DNA from: Chloroflexota bacterium
GTDB taxonomy: Bacteria > Chloroflexota > Anaerolineae > Anaerolineales > Anaerolineaceae
Direction of reading: 5' to 3'
Length of the DNA stretch: 64,000 bases
Assembly (NCBI GenBank): GCA_012799995.1
Contig: JAAZKE010000096.1
Coordinates: forward strand, 1-64,000
A model generated the notes under the pieces. It was not told the origin of the DNA. It saw only the letters and a program-made list of their open reading frames with translations, and ran no database searches. The position numbers were made by a program, and so were the translations under genes. This document shows, piece by piece, positions 40,744 to 49,511 of the stretch; position 1 is the stretch's first letter, and the number at the start of each line of letters is the position of its first letter.

Positions 40744-43310
40744 TCGTTACAGTTTATTTTTTGCTGCTGTCGCTCGTTGCCGCGTTTGCGCTGACAATGC
40801 TGTGGAAGATTCCGAGCGGTGTCAGCCAGTCATCTGGGCTTGGGTTTTCACCAAGCCGCATGGCAATGCTGGCAGGATTGATGCTTGCCGGAATTGGTTC
40901 TTTCATCTTGTTTTTACTGAGCCTCAGAAAGAAAGGATTGCCGCGTTTCATCGCGTTTATTCAAGGGGGTAACAATACCCGCTTGAGCGAATTGCTTTGG
41001 ATAGGGTGTATCCTGAGTTTGCCCTTTCTGCTGATGCCACTTGAGCAGTTCGGTTCCGCTGCTGCGATTGTCGAAAGGTTGCGACCCTTTTTCCTGCTTT
41101 TAAGTTGGAGCTGTGCATCCGGTCTGGCGTTGGTGAGGATTCTGCTCTCGGACTGGTCTGTTGGCTCAGTCTCAGGGCTATCTGACAAACCGTTCCTGGT
41201 TTTCTGCGCACTTTTCCTAGCATCGGTCGCTTTTATCGCATTGTCTGGATGGGGAGTTTCCTCTGCCACTGAAGTCTGGTACGACAATGCTATACCGTTA
41301 CTGCCTCAGCAAATTGCATTAGTTCTGCTGCTGGTCTTGATTCTGATCGGGGTGATCAACCAGACCTGTCTGCGCATGTTACACAACCGCTGGTTTTGGT
41401 TCTTTTTCATTTGGGCGCTCGCAGCTGCCTTATGGCAGGCTGTGCCAATGCGACGTCATTTCTTCGCCCCGGGCCCCTACCCGCCGGATAACCAGTTTTA
41501 CCCTTACTCCGATGCGATGGGGAATGACCTGGCTGCACAGAGCGCGTTGGCGGGTCTGAGTTTTAACTTTGGCAGAATAGTTTTAAAACCGGTTGTAAGT
41601 TACGTGATCTACCTGTTCACCTTGTTAAGCGGAAACCAGATGAACGCAACCCTGACGATTCAAAGCGCAATGTTCGGGGTCTTACCAGCGCTGCTGTTCC
41701 TGTTCGTATCGGGAGAAATAACGGTTTTGGCTGGTCTGATCGCAGCCGGGCTGCAGATTGCTCATGAAATCAACGCCCTGAACAGTGACACGGTATTGAC
41801 CGTGCATTCAAAACTCGAAATGAGCGAATTTCTGGCAGAAATTCTGTTTCTGTCGTTCGCCTGGTCAGTTTTCAAGTGGCTCAAAAACAACGCCAATTCG
41901 CGCGTTTACGCTGTCACAGCCGGAGGAATTCTGGCATTGTTGGTATTCACGCGCTTTAACTTCGTAGCGATGTTGCCAGCTGTGCTTCCACTGAGTTTGA
42001 TTGTTCTCCGGAAAAATCTGAAACGCTGGGCAGGTACTTCACTGCTGTTTGTAGGAGCATTTTTGCTGGCACTCTCCCCCTGGCTGATTCGGTCATACCA
42101 GATCACCGGGAAAATCGCACCCGAGATTTTTGATTCCTTCCAGGCGGTGGTTGTCGATCAGCGACTGAGTCTAATCGCGGTACCAGAACCGATTCAACCA
42201 ATCACAGAGCCTGCGGAAACTCCGAGTAGAGAAGTCGTTCCCACCACACAATTTCCGGTAAATAAAGAAGATGTTGCCAAAACAGAAACCATTGGCAGGC
42301 AACCTGCGCTGAAAATCTCTCCGCTCTTTGACACGATTTCTAATCATGCACTTCACAACCTGAGTGCGCTGTTATTTGTACTGCCGCATCAGGTCAGCTG
42401 GGAATCCCTGAGAACCATCTATCAGTCAGAAGATTCCCTGTGGCGGGCACACTGGAATGGGAAGTTGACATTCCCGCAAATGCTGATGCTGCTGCTGAAC
42501 GGAGTGGTTCTCAGCGCCAGCTTGGCTTTCTTATGGAAAAAGTTCCGCTGGCAGGGAATGACGGTCCTATATCTGACAATCGTGTACGCAGCTGCGCTTG
42601 GGATTGCACGAACCTCAGGCGGACGTTACCTGGTTCCGATGAACTGGAGTGTGATTTATCTCTATGCGATTGGGCTGGGAGCATTCCTCAAAGGCGAAAC
42701 CACAGATCAGCTGATTGCGAAGGGTTCTACTGAATCTACCGTCGAAATCACCAAGCCCATTCGGGCTGTCTGGCTGCCATTGATTACGCTGGCTTTCGCC
42801 GGAGTATATTTTTCCATGATCGTCATTGAGAAGGTTACGCCCCCAACCATCGTAGAAAAATCCGAAGGACAGCTTCTCCAGCAGCTCTCCATCTTTTCAG
42901 AGTCGGAAGATATCGTCTCTGACCTGTCTACCGCCGTCGAGGAGGGAAAGGTGCAGATCTATTCCGGCAAGGCGCTGTATTCGCGTTTTTATTACTTCAA
43001 TCAGGGCGAATCAGGCAACGATGCAGCCTTTGTTCCGCAGCCCTATTCACGTTGGATATTTCGCTTAATGCAGCCTGACGGTTTTGCAGATGTGGTGCTG
43101 CCAACCGATCAGATTCCTGAATCGATGCCAAATGCCAGTGATGTAATAGTGTTGGGTTGTCTGAATAAAGAAAAAGGATTGATTGACGCGCTGGCTGTCT
43201 TCGTGGAGCCATCCAACGTTGAAAAATCAGCCTATTATCGACAACCGGAACATCCTGCTGCCTGTCCGCTGGCTGAACCGGTGTGCCCGGCAACTGACGA
43301 ATGTTATTAA
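40704..43310 (+). CDS. Large multi-pass membrane protein, putative integral membrane glycosyltransferase
   Basis: 868 aa, many TM segments, embedded in a glycosyltransferase cluster; begins inside the preceding gene. Confidence 0.5.
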   Translation: MENQNLISQQKRLIVTVYFLLLSLVAAFALTMLWKIPSGVSQSSGLGFSPSRMAMLAGLMLAGIGSFILFLLSLRKKGLPRFIAFIQGGNNTRLSELLWIGCILSLPFLLMPLEQFGSAAAIVERLRPFFLLLSWSCASGLALVRILLSDWSVGSVSGLSDKPFLVFCALFLASVAFIALSGWGVSSATEVWYDNAIPLLPQQIALVLLLVLILIGVINQTCLRMLHNRWFWFFFIWALAAALWQAVPMRRHFFAPGPYPPDNQFYPYSDAMGNDLAAQSALAGLSFNFGRIVLKPVVSYVIYLFTLLSGNQMNATLTIQSAMFGVLPALLFLFVSGEITVLAGLIAAGLQIAHEINALNSDTVLTVHSKLEMSEFLAEILFLSFAWSVFKWLKNNANSRVYAVTAGGILALLVFTRFNFVAMLPAVLPLSLIVLRKNLKRWAGTSLLFVGAFLLALSPWLIRSYQITGKIAPEIFDSFQAVVVDQRLSLIAVPEPIQPITEPAETPSREVVPTTQFPVNKEDVAKTETIGRQPALKISPLFDTISNHALHNLSALLFVLPHQVSWESLRTIYQSEDSLWRAHWNGKLTFPQMLMLLLNGVVLSASLAFLWKKFRWQGMTVLYLTIVYAAALGIARTSGGRYLVPMNWSVIYLYAIGLGAFLKGETTDQLIAKGSTESTVEITKPIRAVWLPLITLAFAGVYFSMIVIEKVTPPTIVEKSEGQLLQQLSIFSESEDIVSDLSTAVEEGKVQIYSGKALYSRFYYFNQGESGNDAAFVPQPYSRWIFRLMQPDGFADVVLPTDQIPESMPNASDVIVLGCLNKEKGLIDALAVFVEPSNVEKSAYYRQPEHPAACPLAEPVCPATDECY

Positions 43311-44446
43311 GATTTCTTTCTGGAATTCAGGACTTCGTTAAAAACCGCTTCGTACTGCGCAGCAATCAGCGCAATATCATATTGCTTTGCCATTTCAAGG
43401 CTGTTTCGGCGCAGCGTCATCACCAGCTCAGGATCGTTTATCAGCTCACGAAGCAACGCTGCGTATCCCTGAACATCGTGGGGCGAGCGCGCATATCCAT
43501 TTTTGTTTTCCACGACGATTTCGCGATTGCCGCCGGCATCGCTCAACAGCAGCGCCAATCCGGATGCCATCGCCTGAATACCGACAATCGGCAGCCCCTC
43601 CGTCAACGAAGGGAGGAACAACAGATCGCTCTGATGAAAGGCTTCCACGACCTGCTGCGGTTTTACCCAACCTGTAATAGAAATCTTGTTCTGCAACTCC
43701 TTCTGATGAATCAAAGCTTCAATCTGCGGACGATCCTGCCCATCTCCAAGCAACTGGCATCGCCAGTCCAGCTCCTTAACTTCGGCCAGTGCTTCCACCA
43801 AAACCGGCAGATTCTTCTGCGGCACAAAGCGACCGGCAAAAGCGATCTTCAGCGGAGAATGAGGTTCAAGGGTACGATTGTGGATCGCGTCATAATCAAT
43901 GCCATTCGGGATAACGTCAATCGGAACCTGGTAGGACTTGAGCGCCAGCGAACGCGAGAACTCGCTGACAGCCACCACCCTGCTTGCTTTTTCCCAGATG
44001 GAATGAGTAAAGGGGTAGACAAAGCGAAACCATTTCCCGGTTTTTTCGGGAGAGGCACCGGGAATATCTCCGAGGTGAACGGTCAATACATAGGGTATTT
44101 TCCGCCATTGAGCATAAGGGAAAACCGCCGGGCCTCCGGGAACAGCAAAATGGGCATGGACAATATCCGGGGTGAAATCCCGCATCCGCAAGCAATAGCG
44201 ATTGGCTGCCAGGATAAAAGCTGCCATGGTTGGAAATCCCGCCCGATAGGCTTGGGTGCGATATGATTTGAGCCGTACAATCTCAATGCCATCCTGCATT
44301 TCACGTTCCGGCAAATCCTCGAAGGCAGCGCTGACGACCCTCAGCTGATGACCGCGCTTGGCAAGCGCAATCGCCAAATCACGTGCAATTTGCCCGCCGC
44401 CTCCGCCTATGGGAGGGAACTCATGAATGACAGTCAGAATATTCAT
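43307..44446 (-). CDS. Glycosyltransferase family 4
   Basis: FPPIGGGGGQIARDLAIALAKRGHQL, KIAFAGRFVPQKNLPVLVEAL, PSLTEGLPIVGIQAMASG. Confidence 0.9.
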   Translation of the reverse strand: MNILTVIHEFPPIGGGGGQIARDLAIALAKRGHQLRVVSAAFEDLPEREMQDGIEIVRLKSYRTQAYRAGFPTMAAFILAANRYCLRMRDFTPDIVHAHFAVPGGPAVFPYAQWRKIPYVLTVHLGDIPGASPEKTGKWFRFVYPFTHSIWEKASRVVAVSEFSRSLALKSYQVPIDVIPNGIDYDAIHNRTLEPHSPLKIAFAGRFVPQKNLPVLVEALAEVKELDWRCQLLGDGQDRPQIEALIHQKELQNKISITGWVKPQQVVEAFHQSDLLFLPSLTEGLPIVGIQAMASGLALLLSDAGGNREIVVENKNGYARSPHDVQGYAALLRELINDPELVMTLRRNSLEMAKQYDIALIAAQYEAVFNEVLNSRKKS

Positions 44447-44448
44447 GC

Positions 44449-45405
44449 TCAGCTGGCTGGCTCTTCATCAAAATTAGTGAGCGAACGAATGGTGTAGGTT
44501 TTCTTGTTCTGCGACTCATAATAAGCGCGCGTGAGCAGCTCTGCCAGCAAGCCCATCATGATCAGCACAAATCCGAGGATGAAAATCATGATCCCGACAT
44601 TGAACCAGGGAGAGGCGACAACCGAAATTTTCCAGAAAATCCGCCGTATAGCCAGGAATAACAGAATCAGGAAGCCAACAGTGGAAAGCATTAATCCGGA
44701 TCCGCCGAACATGTAAATCGGTTTATTGGCGTAACTGGACAGGAATTTCACCGTAAAAAGATCAAGGATCACCTTGGCAGTGCGCTCCAGCCCATATTTT
44801 GGCTTTCCAAAACGGCGCGGGTGGTGATTTACATCCACTTCACAGATGCGGGCACCAACGGTATTCGCCAGCGCCGGAATAAAGCGGTGCATCTCGCCAT
44901 ACAGTCGGATGCCGGTAATCACTTCGCGGCGATAGGCTTTGAGCGTACAGCCATAATCGTGCAGGTCAACGCCTGTGACCCGCGAGATAATTTTGTTGGC
45001 AATGGTTGAAGGCAACCGTCGCGAGAGCGTATCCTGGCGTTTTTTACGCCAGCCGCTCACCAGATCATATCCCTCATCGATTTTCTCTAACATCATCGGA
45101 ATGTCAGCAGGGTCATTCTGCAAATCGGCATCAATCAGCACAATCACCTCTCCGGAAGCATGATCCACCCCGGCAGCAATCGCCGCAGTTTGACCAAAAT
45201 TCCGTCGCAGGGCAATCACTTTGACGTGTTTTGGGTCTTTTTCTGCGATTTTCATCAATTCTTCCATGCTGTTATCCGAAGACCCATCATCCACCAGAAT
45301 AAACTCCCACTCAGAAAAGTCCTTCATAACAGCTGAAACTTCCTGATAGAGCAACGGAATATTATCATGTTCGTTATAAACGGGAGATACGATCGATAAG
45401 TACAT
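44449..45405 (-). CDS. Glycosyltransferase family 2 (DPM1/ArnC-like, C-terminal TM pair)
   Basis: LSIVSPVYNEHDNIPLLYQEV, FILVDDGSSDNSMEEL, VIVLIDADLQNDPADIPMML. Confidence 0.92.
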   Translation of the reverse strand: MYLSIVSPVYNEHDNIPLLYQEVSAVMKDFSEWEFILVDDGSSDNSMEELMKIAEKDPKHVKVIALRRNFGQTAAIAAGVDHASGEVIVLIDADLQNDPADIPMMLEKIDEGYDLVSGWRKKRQDTLSRRLPSTIANKIISRVTGVDLHDYGCTLKAYRREVITGIRLYGEMHRFIPALANTVGARICEVDVNHHPRRFGKPKYGLERTAKVILDLFTVKFLSSYANKPIYMFGGSGLMLSTVGFLILLFLAIRRIFWKISVVASPWFNVGIMIFILGFVLIMMGLLAELLTRAYYESQNKKTYTIRSLTNFDEEPAS

Positions 45406-45414
45406 ACTTTTACC

Positions 45415-47322
45415 TCATATTTCAAACTGAGCCCAGGCTTCCAACGCCTGATTCAATTCCTGTTCAAGTTGGCTGTACTGCCTGCCGAGCGCAGCAATTT
45501 CCTCAAAAGTCTGGGCGGGATTTTGCAAAGACAATGAAATCTCCTGCAACTGCTGCTCGAACGAGTTAATTTTACTCTCCAAAGCTTCTTTTTCCTTCAG
45601 CAATCGCATGCGGGCATTGTTGGACAGTTTCGGAGATTCCGATTTTCCCGCAGGAGTTGGAACTGGAGCCATCGCCGAAGAAGCTTTATTTTTTTCTTCA
45701 ACAGCTTCCTGTCTGGTTTGTTTCCAGACACGATACTCTGTATAGGTGCCATTATACGCGGTCAGAGACACAGTTGCAGGCTCAATTTCCCAAATTTGCG
45801 AGGCAATCCCGTCCACCAGATAACGGTCATGCGAAACAAGGATGATTGTACCTGTAAACTCTTTCAGCACAGCTTGCAGAATTTCCTGAGCTTCCACGTC
45901 CAGATGATTCATCGGTTCATCCAGCAATAAGAGGTTGGCCTTCAACAGGGAGAGCAGCGCCAGAGCCAGTCTTCCGCGCTCTCCTCCCGAGAGCATACTG
46001 ACTTTTTTATAGACATCGTCGCCTAGAAACAAAAAACGGGCTAAATAAGAGCGGATTTCCGCCGGGAGCATCGCAGGAAACTGGTCACTGATAGTTTCGA
46101 ATGCTGTTTTATTACGATCCAGCTTCTCGTGTGCCTGTGCAAAATAGCCAACTTCCAGATTCGCTCCAAGATTTACCTGTCCTCCTAAGGGAGTGAGCTC
46201 CGCCAGAATTGTTTTGATAAATGTACTTTTACCAGCTCCGTTAGGGCCAATAACAGCTGCACATTCTCCCCGCAACAGGGTCAGATCGGGCACATTGATC
46301 AGCACCTTCCGGTCGTCATGATACCCAACCTTAAGGTCACTGGTTCGCAGCACAATATCCCCAGATCTTTTTGCCGTTTCAAGGCGTAATTTAATTTCCT
46401 GACGACTTTTTGGAGCTGTCAGCCGTGATTCTTCCAGCATACGTTCCAGTCGTGTGCGCCTTCCCTGTGCCTGACGGGTATTCTGTCCTTCTATGTTACG
46501 CCGAATGTATTCTTTTTCTTTGGCGATGAACTGCTGCTGTGCCTCAAACTCCTTCGTCATGCGTTCATAGCGTTCTTCCCGTTGAACCAGATAGGCAGAA
46601 TAATTGCCATGATAAATTTCAAAACCGGGATCCATCTCCCAAATCATCTGAACGGTCTGATCCAGAAAATAACGGTCATGCGAAACCATCAGAACTGAAC
46701 CGTCGAATTCCTTTATAAAACCTTCCAGCCATTCGATCGCTTCGATATCAAGATGATTGGTGGGCTCATCCAGTACCAGCAAATCCGGATTTTCCAACAG
46801 AATTTTGGCAAGGTAAGCGCGGGTTTTCTGACCACCGGAAAGTTGCCTCCACGGTTTTTCAGCTTCTGTCTCGCTAAATCCGAGTCCATTCAGCACGCGC
46901 CGAATTTTTTGTTCATAGAGATACCCTTCGCGCAGCTCAAAGGCATTCTGTATTCTGCCAAATTCATCCAGCAGGGCAACATCATAGGGATTTTTCTCAA
47001 GTCCTTTTGCCAGCAACTTCATCTTTTCCTGCAACTCAATTAAATCAGAAAAGACATCATGACAAATACCGTAGGCGCTTTGATCAAAAGAGAGCACGAT
47101 TTTTTGCGGCAGGTAGCCAATGCGCAATCCTTTCGATCGCCGCACAGTTCCCTCATCCGCACTCTGTTCCCCAATCAAAATCCTCAGCAAGGTGGTTTTA
47201 CCGCACCCGTTTGGTCCAACCAACCCTATGCGAGCTTTAGGTGGAATCGATAAAGAAACCGAGCGTAAAATATCGAAAGAACCGAAGGATTTTTTAAGTT
47301 GATCAGCGAGTATCAGCGTCAT
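45415..47322 (-). CDS. ABC-F family ATPase
   Basis: Two ATPase domains (GPNGCGKTTLL, GPNGAGKSTFI), LSGGQKTRAYLAK and LSGGERGRLALA; start reassigned to MTLILADQL at 47322 because the upstream track codons lie across a parS site. Confidence 0.92.
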   Translation of the reverse strand: MTLILADQLKKSFGSFDILRSVSLSIPPKARIGLVGPNGCGKTTLLRILIGEQSADEGTVRRSKGLRIGYLPQKIVLSFDQSAYGICHDVFSDLIELQEKMKLLAKGLEKNPYDVALLDEFGRIQNAFELREGYLYEQKIRRVLNGLGFSETEAEKPWRQLSGGQKTRAYLAKILLENPDLLVLDEPTNHLDIEAIEWLEGFIKEFDGSVLMVSHDRYFLDQTVQMIWEMDPGFEIYHGNYSAYLVQREERYERMTKEFEAQQQFIAKEKEYIRRNIEGQNTRQAQGRRTRLERMLEESRLTAPKSRQEIKLRLETAKRSGDIVLRTSDLKVGYHDDRKVLINVPDLTLLRGECAAVIGPNGAGKSTFIKTILAELTPLGGQVNLGANLEVGYFAQAHEKLDRNKTAFETISDQFPAMLPAEIRSYLARFLFLGDDVYKKVSMLSGGERGRLALALLSLLKANLLLLDEPMNHLDVEAQEILQAVLKEFTGTIILVSHDRYLVDGIASQIWEIEPATVSLTAYNGTYTEYRVWKQTRQEAVEEKNKASSAMAPVPTPAGKSESPKLSNNARMRLLKEKEALESKINSFEQQLQEISLSLQNPAQTFEEIAALGRQYSQLEQELNQALEAWAQFEI

Positions 47323-47353
47323 TTTGATCGTTCCCCAGCTAGTATAACAGAAA

Positions 47354-47369
47354 TGTTTCACGTGAAACA
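47354..47369. promoter_or_regulatory. parS: parS centromere site (ParB binding)
   Basis: TGTTTCACGTGAAACA, exact match to the canonical 16-bp bacterial parS; embedded in the 18-bp palindrome ATGTTTCACGTGAAACAT (47353-47370), intergenic. Confidence 0.92.
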
Positions 47370-47423
47370 TTCGCTATAGAAAGGCACTATAATGAACAAA
47401 AAAATAATAATATAGGAGTTGTC

Positions 47424-47936
47424 ATGCCAAACAGAAAAAACTGGAACAGCAAACCGGAATTTACGATTGATTTGAAAAAGAAATATAAAGCAGTTCTCTC
47501 CACTGACTTGGGCGATATCACTATCAATCTTTTTGCCGAACAGGCGCCAATCACAGTTAACAATTTCGTTTTTCTGATAAATGAAGGTTTTTACGATGAA
47601 ACCATCTTCCATCGTGTCATCGCTGACTTCATGGTGCAGGGAGGCGATCCCACCGGAACCGGCATGGGAGGTCCAGGGTATAAATTCAAGGACGAGTTTC
47701 ACAAAGATCTGAAGCATGATAAACCCGGCATTCTTTCGATGGCAAACTCTGGACCGAATACCAATGGTTCGCAATTCTTTATTACTCACGTTCCCACACC
47801 CTGGCTTGACGGGAAACATACTGTTTTCGGGCAGGTCGTCGATGGTATGGAGGTAGTTTACAAAATACCTGAAAGAGACCCTCGTTTTGATACTCCAGCA
47901 GGAAAAATTTTGTCAGCTAAGATTATTGTTGAATAA
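47424..47936 (+). CDS. Peptidyl-prolyl cis-trans isomerase, cyclophilin type
   Basis: [66 protein letters not shown]. Confidence 0.94.
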   Translation: MPNRKNWNSKPEFTIDLKKKYKAVLSTDLGDITINLFAEQAPITVNNFVFLINEGFYDETIFHRVIADFMVQGGDPTGTGMGGPGYKFKDEFHKDLKHDKPGILSMANSGPNTNGSQFFITHVPTPWLDGKHTVFGQVVDGMEVVYKIPERDPRFDTPAGKILSAKIIVE

Positions 47937-48017
47937 TTCGATAAATATAGTATATTATTATTTGATTCTTGACTGATTTTATGATATTCTTTAAGAAAGT
48001 TTAATCATAGGAGATAA

Positions 48018-48197
<180 letters not shown>

Positions 48198-48216
48198 ATC
48201 TCTACTTGTTAAATAG

Positions 48217-48248
48217 GAACCCTTTGTTATCAAAGGGTTCTTTTCTTT
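48217..48248 (+). terminator. Rho-independent terminator after ferredoxin
   Basis: GAACCCTTTG-TTAT-CAAAGGGTTC followed by TTTTCTTT. Confidence 0.9.
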
Positions 48249-48478
48249 AATGAATACTATAGTTTTCTTAATAGCTTTGTGGAAAGTGTGGAAAAGAATA
48301 ATAACTTGGAAAATTATGCCAAAAAGCTGCTGACCTTAACGAAATATTGTGTTGAAATGGAAAAGAAAAATTGTTGAAATGCTTTCTCTTTTGTTGATAT
48401 CAAAACTTCCTAAGCCATATAAACCAAATATTTGTGGATAAAAAAAGAATTCCACAAATCCATGTGGAATTCTCATCA
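48249..48478. other. AT-rich non-coding segment with DnaA-box-like motifs (candidate replication-origin element)
   Basis: Hand count about 30% GC; TGTGGATAA at 48433-48441 (exact reverse complement of TTATCCACA), tandem TGTGGAAAG/TGTGGAAAA at 48278-48295, plus TGTGGAATT/AATTCCACA near the right edge. Confidence 0.45.
48440..48472 (-). terminator. Rho-independent terminator of the minus-strand nucleotidyltransferase gene
   Basis: Minus strand GAATTCCACA-TGGATT-TGTGGAATTC followed by a T-run (48447-48472 hairpin). Confidence 0.75.
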
Positions 48479-49489
48479 TCAAGGTTCGATGATTCCTTTC
48501 TCTCTTACCCATTTTTCTTGGACATCTTCTACTTTTTCCAGAAGTGCCTCCAGTTGATTGTGCCGTTGATAATAAAAGTGAGGGCTGATTTCGAGCATGT
48601 TCAGAAAACTGTTGTAATACTCGTTATCATCGAGCTGTATAAAATTCGCAATTGAACTCCAGGTTTTCGCCATCAGCCAGATCGAAGAAGTCAGGTGTTC
48701 GTTCCAATACCATTCCACCGGTCTTATGTAATATAGCAGTCGACTGGCATTCAACTTTATCATCGAGCTGTTGACTGGATTATTTCCGAAAAATTCCACA
48801 TAGTATTTCCAGGCATTGAAGAAATACTCGTAATAAGGTGAAATATCCCTGTTTCCGAGCAGTAAGGCATGCAAATCTGCCATCAGTTCCGGCTCATCCA
48901 GATCATCCGCAATCGTTTTGAACTGCTTTAACATCGTTCGATCCGTAAGCGGTTTTCCTACCAAAGTGGCAACTGCATTGGCAGCATTTTCAACAGTTTT
49001 CAGATATGTAGCGGGATAATTCCCTCCATATTGCAATGTTTTCGAAAGCGAGTTGAATTTCTCACGCGCAGCTTTTGAAAACAAATGCGACCGATAGATC
49101 ACCGCTTCCGGTTGGAAAAAGCCGGCTTCGACTGAAGCCTGCGCAAATTCAAACCAGTGACCGGTGCCATACAGTACGATCGGGTCAAAACAAAGGGACG
49201 ATCCGACCCACGGATCCTTACGGATCTTCCGTGGCGGCGAATATGTGTTCTGCTCAATATGATGAATGTCCAGCGTCGCTTCCGGTGTAATCGTCACAAT
49301 TTCCCGTGGTGCACTCACCGGTAAATTGTGGACAATCACTAGATCAACGTCAGTCGTACCATTGATAAACGGATCCTCCTCCAACATTGATCCCACCAGA
49401 TATACGCACACCACAGAATGGTCGCTGCGAATCAGTTTGTTAATGTATGTTTGTGTCAGTGTGAGAAGGCGTTCTTTCGTTATCCTCAT
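48479..49489 (-). CDS. Nucleotidyltransferase-domain protein (MNT/KNT-like), unknown substrate
   Basis: VCVYLVGSMLEEDPFINGTTDVDLVIVHN: GS...DxD pol-beta NTase signature; helical C-terminus. Confidence 0.65.
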   Translation of the reverse strand: MRITKERLLTLTQTYINKLIRSDHSVVCVYLVGSMLEEDPFINGTTDVDLVIVHNLPVSAPREIVTITPEATLDIHHIEQNTYSPPRKIRKDPWVGSSLCFDPIVLYGTGHWFEFAQASVEAGFFQPEAVIYRSHLFSKAAREKFNSLSKTLQYGGNYPATYLKTVENAANAVATLVGKPLTDRTMLKQFKTIADDLDEPELMADLHALLLGNRDISPYYEYFFNAWKYYVEFFGNNPVNSSMIKLNASRLLYYIRPVEWYWNEHLTSSIWLMAKTWSSIANFIQLDDNEYYNSFLNMLEISPHFYYQRHNQLEALLEKVEDVQEKWVREKGIIEP

Positions 49490-49511
49490 AAACTTATTTT
49501 AGTGCGCTCCG

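Noticed and set aside
43301-44266. 321-aa plus-strand ORF
   Set aside because: Antisense shadow of a clear GT4 gene.
47323-47370. N-terminal extension [16 protein letters not shown] of the ABC-F protein
   Set aside because: These codons cover the parS palindrome and a predicted promoter; MTLILADQL at 47322 is the natural ABC-F start.
48447-48472. GAATTCCACA/TGTGGAATTC inverted repeat as a pair of DnaA boxes
   Set aside because: Best explained as the intrinsic terminator of the minus-strand gene (T-run follows), so I do not count it as independent origin evidence.
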